Both the position numbers and the translations under genes were made by a program. The notes under the pieces were generated by a model that saw only the letters and a list, made by a program, of their open reading frames with translations, was not told where the DNA came from and did not search any database. This document shows, one piece after another, positions 1 through 11,400 of a stretch of 23,135 nucleotides of DNA (its first letter is position 1; every line of letters begins with the position of its first letter). This DNA comes from Amphimedon queenslandica (taxonomy: Eukaryota > Porifera > Demospongiae > Haplosclerida > Niphatidae): assembly GCF_000090795.2 (NCBI RefSeq), contig NW_003546285.1:365106-388240 (forward strand), written 5' to 3'.

Positions 1-96
1 TCTAGTTCTTTTAGCTTTGACGTTATCTGTTGCACAGAGAGAGCTAACCGATTGTATCTGGAGAAAGAGAAAAGAAAATGCATGTTACTACAATGC

Positions 97-133
<37 letters not shown>

Positions 134-748
134 TAATTTAACTATATTCACAATGGAAATTTTATCATATTTAATTCATGATAACTATGGTCATTCGCAA
201 AATGCATTATTCGTAAAAATGGCAAATTTGTTCTTGCTCTAATTATTAATAATAATTATTATTCTTAATTAATCCCAAGCCACACCCACTCAATGCTCCT
301 CACTTGGTGTAGTCTTCTCTTTTCTGCAGTTGGTATTTTCTAATTATTCGTATTTCTCTGTGATCCCTATCGCTCTTCCATGTGATAAAATCGACTTTCT
401 TTAAAAGCTTCTTCTCGTGATACTTTAATTTCCTCACCATTTTTAAAGGACCACGAGATCGCGGTAAAATACGCGCGAGATTACGAAGCCACGCCCACTA
501 GTAGTAAAGTATGCGGAAATTAGCGGTAATGCACGGAAGCGGTAAAAATCTTATTTTCTCTATGATAACACTACATGTTTCTGCATTTTCTCGACTGTTG
601 TGTTTTTGTGAGAGCTCTCCCTCTTCTCGGCAGTCACTCTAGTCCTGCCCATACACTCCAGGGCATTTTGAGTATTTCTGAGCCATAAGCGCTCTTTTCT
701 CTCACTGCTTCTCCCTTGTTCTCCCTTCCCCCGATAATCCTCTCCGTC
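1..748 (+). promoter_or_regulatory. Notch upstream region and 5' UTR
   Basis: No coding exon is visible. An (AAT)n microsatellite lies at about 97-132. A CpG-containing patch at about 455-545 stands out from the AT-rich surroundings and holds GCGGTAA at 461, 523 and 539 and GCGGAAA at 513. Two near-identical boxes of the form GCCAC(A/G)CCCACT lie at 279-290 and 488-499 and resemble KLF/Sp-type CACCC boxes. No clear TATA box is seen near the start; pyrimidine-rich sequence fills 600-745. That this is the Notch promoter is inferred from position; the transcription start is not visible. Confidence 0.5.
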
Positions 749-806
749 ATGACTCTAGCCCGTACGCTCTTCTTGCTGTTGGCGTGTATGGTCGTATACT
801 CTTCGT
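749..806 (+). CDS. notch: Notch exon 1: signal peptide
   Basis: The ATG at 749 opens a short hydrophobic leader (MTLARTLFLLLACMVVYSS) followed by a GTGAGT donor at 807, phase 1. It is the only start that supplies a signal peptide and splices in phase to the first EGF exon. Confidence 0.85.
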
Positions 807-3800
807 GTGAGTTTTAGTTGTACTTCATTCTCTGCCACAAGCGCCTCGCCCTTTGCTTATTTGCTAAAATCCGTTCATTCCCAATAATCCTGCTATCATT
901 TTTCTGCTATCTTCCATTTCCTGTTGGCTGTACTACATTCTACTCTTCCTTATCCAGCACTCTCTCTCTCTTTTTTAGTCATGCCCACTTATTCCTAAAT
1001 CTAATGCTATGTATTTTCTTTCTTTTACCATATAGGCACTTGTTCTCAGACCTGTGTTCATGGTACATGTGATAGTGCTAATACTTGCATGTAAGTTTTT
1101 GCACCTCGTTGCAGCAAAAATACATTATCTATACTTGTATGATACAAGCACTTTATTTATTTATTAATAAGCTACTATAATGAATTGGGGATTATTTTAT
1201 AGACGTGACTAGGCTAAACCCTCCTTTCTCTGCCTCCTTATCTCTCTCCCTCTCTGTGTACATGTATGAAGTTACATTGTCCTCATTCTCTTTAATATAT
1301 TCATTGGAGTTCATAATGTCCCTGGAGGGCTAGCTGCACACCTGCCTTCTCTAGCTGTCCTGCCCCTAATCCTCCTTCTCCTCCCTCTCTCCTTCCCTCT
1401 CTCCCCCCTCTGTAAACAGACTTACTTTTATCCGGACCTATTAGTCATCTACTGTATAAATAATGGACCTCATTAGCAACAACCCCCATTCCTGTGCTCT
1501 TACATATACATATGTATCAAAACTCATGTTAAAAGTGTATTTTATGATATGCTGCTGTTTGTTGCAAGATATAGATGTACCCTCTTCAATATTGATAGCA
1601 TTAATTAACTTATGCTTGCAGTATGACTGGTCAAGGAAGTTGATACTGTACCTGATGAGTCAGACATTCTCATTCCCACCCTCTCCCTCTCTCTTTCTTT
1701 TTCTCTCTCCTTTCCTCTCTCTCTTACTCTCCCTCCTTCCCTCTCTCTCCCTCTCTTTCTCTCTCTCTCTCTCTTTTTACCCACAACCTTGCCAGCATGT
1801 CTGTGCCCTATGTCTGTGCCCTATGAGCTAACTTAAAATGAATGCTTTGTCTGCCTACTTGTTACACAATAAATAATTGATACGTCTATAATTACGTGCC
1901 CATCTGTATTTATACTACGTGTACATGTTAATGTATTATATCATTAATGCATGCATGTTATAAGTGAGTACTGTGTACATGTTGCTAGAGCTATAGCTGC
2001 AAGAAATCATTTATAGTGTGTAGTTTGTGTCCTTCTGTTTGATGTTGAGGCTCCAGATGTTGTGGCTCCCTTTATTGGTGATGCCATAGCTGACTGCCCT
2101 GCATATTTTTGTATCTTTGCCTTTCGTATTTTTATACCCTTGCCCAGCAAAATTTTAAACGTGCATGCATATGAGTTCTATTTTGTATTTATTTTGCCAA
2201 CTCTGGCTATTTATGATCAACTATAATTTGATTGGTATAACTTCATTTTTTTTAAAGATTTGCTGACAAAATTTGTTGAAATGTTTGCCATATTTCTTGC
2301 TAAAAGTTTATTATTCTTGTTCCACTACACGTCATGACATCAATTATGTTCTCCATTTGTTTCAAAGCATAATACACAACCAGTCATCCTTAATATATAA
2401 AACTACATGTATATATATTAGACTCAATGCATTATATTTTATGTATATTAATTTATTTCCAATATAGCTGTGATCAGAATTGGTTTGGAACCAATTGCAC
2501 TGAATTTGCCTGTAACCCTAATAACAATCCTTGCCTTAACGGAGCCACTTGTAGCCGTGGAGAAGGAAACGACTTTATCTGTCACTGTGCAGAAGGATAC
2601 TCTGGTACCCTCTGTGACGGGAACGATGGTAAGAAAAGAGAGAGAGAGAGAGAGAGAAAGGAGGAGAAGAAAGAGAGAGAGAAAGAGAGAGAGAAAGGAG
2701 GAGAAAGAGAGAGAGAAAGGAGAAGAAAGAGGAGAATGAGAGAGAAGAAATTTTCTACTACATTGTCCAATGCATGCACATTTATTTCTACAAGATGTAC
2801 ATGTACATGTATCTAACTTATGAATATTCATGGTTGATTCCACTACTGGGGGTTATCGAGTTACTGTCTTCTCTGTGATGGAACCCATGGGAAATGTCTC
2901 CTTGAGATGAGAACCAGTGTATTGTATAACAATATAGACTATACAAAACATCTCTGCCCATAACTAATGAGTAAACACATCATTCACTTACTCTATATGT
3001 ACATATCCATCTTATGTGTATTGAATGGAAATTTGTTATAATAATCATATATACATGTATGTACATGTACATGGATATGAAATTACATGTATCTTTCACT
3101 TTTGTATGCTGTTGTCTGTGTGTGTGTGTGTGTGTGCGTGTGTGTGTGTGTGTGTGTGTATGGGTGTGTTACAGTGAATGTATATCTAAGCCTGCTAAGA
3201 TGTAGTCCATGGTTGTTGTTTGGCTTTGAAACTGTGATGACTGCCAAGCCTGGTGTCAACATTTTGTTTATCAAATTAGAACCGGAGGGGAGGGTAGAAG
3301 GGAGAGAAAGATGAAAAGATTAAGATTTTAAGATAAGACAGAACTGTTCACGCAATGGAGAAGTTTGATGGATAATCGATTGGATACTATATTTAAGTGC
3401 TCCTTTGAAGCTTAATTGTATTGTACTACTAATGCTTGGAGTACATTTATGTGTATGTGTGTGTTTTTTGAAGTCTCCACAGTTGTGGCATGCCTGCATA
3501 ACTTTATAAGTGAAAGAATTTGTTTGTGGAGTTTATTGCATTCCCGCGTGTATGAATAACACTGTCCATCCATCACCATGCACTACATTAATATCAGCTA
3601 GCTCCTACTCTGCAGTTCACAGTCCAACAGTAGCTGTAGTAGGGATGTGCCATAGATTAAGAGATGAGTATTATAAATAAAGCATTGCCTTTTTCCTTGA
3701 GGTGTGATGTTTGAACTCTCACATGCATAACTAGGCCCTCTTTATATGTGTTGCAGTCAAGGGAAGAAAGCAGGGACAGTTGTTACTAGCTAGAACTTTG

Positions 3801-5418
3801 AGATGTGATAAGAGTCTCACTATTGATACTACAATGAGTATAGTGGGTAGATAAGAATGGATTGATCTCTCTCCCACCCTCCACTAGCCTCATTCTCTTT
3901 TACTATACTTTCAGTCTCTCCACTTTCTCTCCTCTTCTTGTAGTACACTAAACCATGACAATCACTGTATGTACAAGTACGTGTACACAAGTATAAGTAC
4001 ATGCATGTAATCTCTTTTATTTAAAGAAGAACTTAATCGTAGCAATAATTATCTTGATCTTAGTCTGTAGGATACATATAATTAACATATTTACACATAC
4101 ACACAATTATTGTGACTCCTTCTCTCACTTTCACTCTCTCTCCATTTCCTATCTGTTGCCCACTATCAATCACGCTAACTAATATCACATACAGTGTACA
4201 TGTACATGTATAGCTAACTACAGGTCACGTATAACTACATGCCCATGTCTAACTTCACTCTAATCTCATTCATACTATACTATCCATTCCCACCACTTCG
4301 AAACAACAACATCACATTATACCTTTCATTTGCTGTTATTCATATCTGAGGGACCTTTCATCAATCAATCGAATTTGTACCCAATAAAAGCATTTGTCCT
4401 TATTTGTCCTTATTGGTCCGTGAGCCTGCATTCATTGAACCCACTCACTAGTATTAAATGACACACACTATATTCCAAAATGTACTACTGTACGTGTATA
4501 CAGTGTATTATACACGTAAGGGGAATTCATATTACAACTACATGTATACTGTCTCTGTACTCCATTGTATTGGTTGAGGGGGGTTAATGGCCAATGGTAT
4601 TTATAGCCTATAAATCCAATAATTGTATTTATTTTTCATTATTGTGACTCATAATTGCCGTGTTCACTTCTCGTGTAATTACTGTCATGCCTTTGGTCCA
4701 TTTTATATAATACATTGCTATATACATTGTGGATGTACTTGTGGTATATTGTAGCTGTTCATGTGTGATTAGAGTGAAGTCATTCATGTTTCTTAAATGA
4801 TTGTAGTAGCAATTTATCCAATAGCTCCCCCACACATTATCCTTATCCTTTATATTAGGGACAATATGTACATGTACAGTGTATATATAATGTATGTACA
4901 TATGTATTTTAGTATAATATATTTTTATTCATTGAATGTCATAGACCCTCCATGATCTCATTCTACATGCATATAAATGTAATTAATTAATGACAACATG
5001 TCATATCCTAGTTATGTACACTGATTGCAATTGCATCTTGTTTATTCAGTATCTTTTTATTCCAGGCATTGATTATGTGATTACTAATACATTGTTATTA
5101 TTATTACTAGTATTATTATTGTTATTATTATTGTGGATGTGGTCATTTATTTGTGGTGGTTGTATTGTTCTGGCCTTGTATGTTAACATAAAGCTTTATC
5201 ATACACTCGATTTTATGCTTTATCTTTAATTCTCATCTCTTAATTTTACTGTATCTCTCCTGACTGACTTCCTGTCTCTTTTCTTCTAATCTAATTTTAC
5301 TATTAAATTATATATTTTGTTTATTTTTTAAAGCCTAGTATCTACTTCTTTCCTTTTCCTTTTTGTTTGGGACTCTCTTTTATAGTCCTTCTCCCTCCTA
5401 TTTTATTGTTCTCTTTCT

Positions 5419-5450
<32 letters not shown>

Positions 5451-8400
5451 CCCCTCTCTCTCTCTCCCCCCCCTCTCTCTCTCTCTCTCTTTAAAACCAT
5501 ATGTCATATGTTTCCTCTTTCTTTCTCATACTGGTCTGCCATTCTGTCTCTCTCTCCTTTCCACTTTCTCACAGTGACTCACCTCACTCCCTACCTCTTA
5601 ATGCTTCCATTGTCCCATGAGAGAAACAGGACTGTTGATATAGCTGGCCACAATCCTTGACCATTAACACCAGCTCTTGTTATACCCACAAAAACACATG
5701 TACATGTATACAAGTACATGTACATGTATATATCAAAACAACACTAAAATTTAAATACTTTTAAAATATGAATTTTATGTTGACATGATGTACATGTACA
5801 TACATGTACATGTCTGCAGCATTTGGAGCTCATGAAGGATTTTTGCAAGGCAAAATATGCATGTAGCAATCCTGTTTATGTTCACTGGTTTTTCTAATTA
5901 TGGGCTATGATAATATTGTAACAATGCACCATCGATCCTCTGCATTTTTATAATAAAATTTAGAGTCACATCAACTTGTCTCTTTTAGCTGCATTTGGTC
6001 ACAATTAGAGGAGAGAAAGGTCATACTTTACTGATATTGCAGCAAACACTCTTTGTTTTTATTATAAGCATATTATTCCAATTTATCTATCCCTCCCCCC
6101 TCTCTCTATCACTCACAATAGCCACCTAAGACATTCCTTTTTCCTAGTCTTAAACCAACTCCGTTACCATACACCAGATGACATTAAAATAACACCTGTT
6201 CTCCAGTGGCCATTGGGAATGGCCTAATACCAGTTATCAATGACTCTGTCAACACTATTTATGATATTAGTACTATGAATGTGGTTTCACCAGTGGAGAG
6301 CCTTTGTGATTTAGTCCACATGTAGTTTTATAATTTATAAGCTTTTGCTGGGAACATTAGTTCTTTAATGAGCTATGATTTCAGCTCCCTTAACCTCCCC
6401 TGCCTCTAATTAAGATTCTTCTATACTTTATATGTACATGTACATGAGCTGTGTATATAGGTACAGCTAGCTGAGTGTTAATTATCAATTATTACATTGT
6501 ACATTGTACATATACATGTAGGTTAACAAGGTGCAATGTAGTCTATGTTTTGTGAATGTCAGTTTTGTAGTACTCACTTGCATGAAGTGTGAAGTGTGAT
6601 TGGAGAGCTCTTTCCTCTACTATAGGCCCTCTCTTTCCTTGTACTGTGTAAACTTTTTGTGAAGTATTTATAATATGAACCTCCTACTATCAGTGTTGAT
6701 TGTGCATCTGTTCCTCACACACACTCTCTCTCTCTCTTCCTTTCTTTCCTCTCTCTCTCTCTCTTTCTCTTTATAAAATAGTAGTAAAGCTTAATCTGAT
6801 TAGCCTAACTTCCTCTCAAAATACTACATACGTACATTATGTGAGCATGTACATGTACATGTACATACTCACTTCGTGCTCCTCTCATATTAGACTATAA
6901 TTGTATTTAGATTGCGAGAGACAGTAACTATACCATACAAGTTCTGCTTATACTACATGTACATGTACATGCATATACTCCGTATATTATGTTGTATTGT
7001 GTGTGTGTGTGTGTGTGTGTTTCTGTGTGTTTATTATGTGGTTTCTGTTTTGTATTGTCTTGTGTGAAGGTTGCATGGGAGTGTTATGGTTAATAGTTAT
7101 TAATGTTATTGTTTTTATACTCTCTCTCTCTTGTGTCTTGTCCTGTCTAACTTAACCCTGCCTCTCACCTGTTTTTGTGTGTGAGAGTCTGCGAGTGCAT
7201 AATATTGTATCATCTATTGTGTTAGCTTTAATCTTTGTTCTCTTTCTCTTTCTTTGATCCTCTCTCTCTCTCTCCCGCTCTCTTTTTTCTTTCTGTACGT
7301 CCTTTATAGGTCGTATACCTATAACCCTGTGCAATCACACCTCTAGTACCTCATGTAATTATGATGGTACATGTATAGTCGACCCGTACACTGGTAACGA
7401 GACCTGTGTATGTCAGTTTGGTCGTTCTGGTCCTACCTGTAATGATGTTGTCAACTATTGTCACGTTTACCCCTGCTACAATGGAGGTACCTGCATACTG
7501 ACATCAGATGGTTACTACAAGTGTATATGTCCACCTGCTTTCGATCAAAGTCCTAATTGTCTGATCAGGAATCCTTGCAGCAATGGAACGTCCCCTTGTC
7601 TAAACGGAGGGACTTGCTACTCTGTCAATGGGACCAATGCCTGTCTGTGCCCACCAGGTAAGTCATTCAGTGAAATAAAGATCAAAATTATTCTTTTTCT
7701 TTCCCCCTTTTTTGTCTCTCCAGGTTTTTCTGGTGATATCTGTAACATATCACTATCTAACTGTGATCCCTCTCCCTGTGTTAATGGAGGTACGTGCAAC
7801 GACATGTCGGATTTCACGGACTACACTTGCTCCTGTCCTCCTAGCTACTCCGGTAAAAACTGTCAGAACTATACCGACCCGTGCGACGGTTTTGAGTGCC
7901 TAAACGGCGGAGTATGTGATTCGTCTCAACTCAGCGACGACGGTTCCACCTACACTACCTCTTGTAACTGCTCTGCTGGTTTCGAGGGCGAGAGATGTGA
8001 GAGAGACATTGACGAATGTACTCGGTTCTCCCCTTGTCTTCATGGCGCTACTTGTATCAATCAGTACGATGGCTATCAGTGTTCCTGTGCTCCAGGATAC
8101 AATGGTACTCGCTGTGAGAATAACATCAACGATTGTTCTCCGGTAAACCCGTGTCAAAATGGCGGAAAGTGTACAGACGGTCTTAACTCCTTTACTTGTG
8201 ATTGTTCAGGGACTGGTTTTACCGGTTTAACCTGTAATGTTTCGACCAACACAACTTGTTCTTCTCTTGGTTGCTTCTTTGGTGGAAACTGTCAGTTTGA
8301 CAGCTTCTCAAATAGAGACAAGTGTTCCTGCCCCGAAGGCTACTACGGTGAACTCTGTCTCTTTAAAGTCCAGACCTGTTTTCTTACCAAAAGCTGCAGT

Positions 8401-11400
8401 GTTAGTGGTACCAGTCATTGCTCTCAAAACAATGACTGTATCTGTAAGACAGGTTATACTGGTCCAACCTGTAACACCACTGATCCTTGTGCTACTAATC
8501 AAACCTCAGACCCAAGTTGCTCGTGTCCCCCTAAACTCACCCCTGGGGAGTGTTGTAGTGATTGTGCTAACGGAGGCACATGTCTGTACTTGGACGGACG
8601 GAAAACATGCATCTGTCCCCTTGGCTGGGGAGGCTCAGATTGTACCCAGGACGTTGATGAATGTTCCACGAACCCTTGTCAGAATGGGATGTGTATAAAC
8701 ACAGATGGAAACTATACTTGTACTTGTGCTAGTGGTTATACTGGGAGGAATTGTGAGGTGTATAATGGATCTTGTACTAACAGTACTTGTGATAATGGAG
8801 GGGTCTGTAGGGAGACTGGTGAAGGGCCTAAATGTGTCTGCCCTCATGCAAACTGCTCTTCATTGGCTAATAACAGTATCTGTGATGTAAGTTACACTTT
8901 GCTAATAATGCTTAAAAGCACAGTGTAGCCTTTATAAGTATCACAGCTTCGACATTTTGTAATGTCCCAATTGGTAAAAGCCTATGCAAAAGTACCTCTG
9001 AAATGAGGATACCTTTGTATTAAGGACAGGTAGTGTGGGCCCAATGGTGTCCTTAATAAAGAGGCTACACTGTGCATGTATTAAGGACAGGTAGTGTGGA
9101 CCCAATGGTGTCCTTACTAAAGAGGCTACACTGTGCATGTATACATGTACACGCACCTTCATATTCATAATGTTTGTTACATGTGGCGTCTGAATGCTGT
9201 GGGAAAGTTTTCAGTATATAATTTAGGAGCTGTCAGGAAAGTTGTAAACAGCCTATTTATGAGTGTGTACTCCTGTTTGAGAAACAGAATATGAACTTTA
9301 TCTTTGTTAGCATTATTACACAGCTAGTAATATTTACATAACAGTGGTAGCTTTTGATTTACAGATTCCAGGGAGGAGGGGGGAGAAGACAACTTTTCAA
9401 AGTTTTTGTGTTATTTTTATGTACATTTTATGCATGGAGTGAAGTTTTGTGGATATACAATTCAATAATCAACATATTTCAGCCTACGCTCATTTGATTA
9501 TTTGGCCATAAATTGTTTCTGTTAATAATAATAATTTGTCTGTCAACTTGTAATAATATAACCAATATTTGCAATGGCACTCTTCCATTAGCTGCATATG
9601 TATACTTAATGATGCATTGAAGTGTGTGTGTGTCGGTGATAGAAAGAGGTAGTAATGAAGTTTATGTGTGACCACTCCTGTCCCTTTGATAGCTTGTGCT
9701 TGTGTCTTGTTTTGACTGCTTAATGTGAGAAGGAGTGGGAGGGAAAGAGAGAGAAGAGTTGTGTGTGTGTGCGTGTACATTTTTATACATGTACATGTAC
9801 TTGCATGTTTGAAACTAAATGTGTGTGTGTGTTAGGATGTGTGGGGGCATACATGTATGTTGTGGTTGTCAATGTATTGTTGTGACTTTCCCTTCTCTCT
9901 CTCTCTGGCCTTCTTCTCTTCCTATTTCCTTTTCATTTTCATTCTCACACCTCTGACTCCCATATCCCATCTCTTTAATCCTTCCTCTCTCCCCCCTCCC
10001 TCCCTCTCCCTCTCTCTCTCCCTATAGCTCCATTGTTTCACCCCTGCCTGTGGTTATGACAGTTCTGACTGTACATTCAATGGGAACAGGACAACCAGCA
10101 TATGGTCACAGTGTCCCTTCACCGACTGTAGGTCCAGCTATAAAGATGGTGTGTGTGATCAAAAGTGCAATAATGCCCCTTGTCTTTACGATGGGAATGA
10201 CTGCTTGTTTTCACTGCCATCCTGCCCTCAACAGTAAGTTAAAGTCAGATAGACAGACACTGTATTTGGGGGATTTTATCATTATAACTTATTTCTCACT
10301 TTGCTTATACAATGTAAATAATTTCTTTCATCTCTCTCTCTCTCCTATAGAAATATTACTAGGTGTTCTGGTCTAGTTGGGAATGGTGTCTGTGATTTGT
10401 ATTGTAACACTACTCAATGTCCCTTTGATACTGTTGACTGTGCTAAGCAAGTTTATGTAAGCATATGAATTTATTGATAGTAGTAAGATTAACATCCTCT
10501 TTCTTTCTCTCTCTCTTTCAATTTTAGCTTCCCGGTACACTCATAATGATCCTGTTTTCTCTTCCGAGCGTTCAGTTTGATCACAGTCACATTGAGCCGT
10601 TTCGTCGGTCGCTGGGACGCCTCATAAACGCTGAAGTTGAAGTACTCAGTTACTCCAATATATCAAAGGAAGAAGCAAGCATGTATATTGATAATACAAG
10701 AATTGATGCACCACTAAGGTAAGAAAGAGAGAGAGAGAGAGGGAGGGAGGGAGGGAGAGAAGGAGGGAGAGAGAGAGAGAAGGAGGGAGAGAGAGAGAGA
10801 GAGAGAGAGAGGAAAGAAAAGTGGAGAAAAGAAATACATGTACTTTTTATAATCTTTTATTTATTTTTCTTGTAGTTACTGGAAGGTTACCATGCTTATC
10901 AACATTCAATACTGTGTACAGGCTTGTCCCACATCAATAGAACAAGTAAGGGAAATGACACACATTGAATCAGTTACTGTTGTCATCATTCTTTTATCAT
11001 TATTATTGTTACTACTGTATGTCATTATTATCCTGTAGGTGATAAGGATTGTTAGAGCATCTTCTGGCAGTGTGAAATTAGATGATTTTGGCATTGTGGA
11101 AGCAATCGGTAAGTTAGGGAAACTTCAAAGTGGTGTACATGTACATATACATACATTGTACAATCATACATGTACATGTATACCAGTACACTTGGTTCGT
11201 ATATACAGTATAATACAGTATATGTACATATACTTACATGAGCTCTCTATGATCTAATGTATAGTTGTCATTGTCTATGTGGTTTCTACTAGTGACTTTG
11301 TGTGGTTTGTCTTGGCCCATACTGTGGCTCTACTATACAGTGCATGTATTGTGAATGTCATTTGTGGTCAGAATAGGAAAAGTCCATTTTATGGGACATG

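Larger units (their letters stand above)
2629..7309 (+). other. Notch intron 3, 4.7 kb (no gene seen)
   Basis: This is the longest intron. It begins with a (GA)n tract directly after the donor (about 2635-2735) and ends with a (CT)n tract before the acceptor (about 7256-7285). Between lie (GT)n at 3115-3159, (ATT)n at 5095-5132, a C/T microsatellite at 5419-5491, (CT)n near 6722-6765, (GT)n at 6999-7020 and many TACATG palindromes. I found no cysteine-rich open block that could be a further EGF exon. Confidence 0.65.
8887..10027 (+). other. Notch intron 5 (no gene seen)
   Basis: The intron holds a MITE-like element at 8918-9136, GT-rich patches near 9760-9835, and a pyrimidine tract at about 9957-10024 that serves the exon 6 acceptor. 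Open frames here are short and low-complexity. Confidence 0.65.

Noticed and set aside
1621-1650. Possible exon after TTGCAG at 1616-1621
   Set aside because: In the phase needed after exon 2 it reaches a stop within a few codons and breaks EGF 1, whereas the exon at 2468 completes it.
1463-1831. 122-codon open frame rich in Ser, Leu and Phe
   Set aside because: Most of it is translation of a CT microsatellite inside Notch intron 2; it has no domain and no splice support.
2448-2843. Antisense open frame opposite Notch exon 3
   Set aside because: It mirrors the (GA)n tract and the EGF exon; no independent features.
4629-4901. 90-codon - strand open frame in Notch intron 3
   Set aside because: AT-rich composition, no recognisable motif, no neighbouring exons.
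7900-8157. Open frames in other frames and on the - strand across exon 5
   Set aside because: They are shadows of the cysteine-rich EGF frame.
1673-9205. CSL-like GTGGGAA motifs at 1673-1679 (-), 4287-4293 (-) and 9199-9205 (+) as autoregulatory sites
   Set aside because: About two such 7-mers are expected by chance on two strands over 15 kb, so three is not enrichment.
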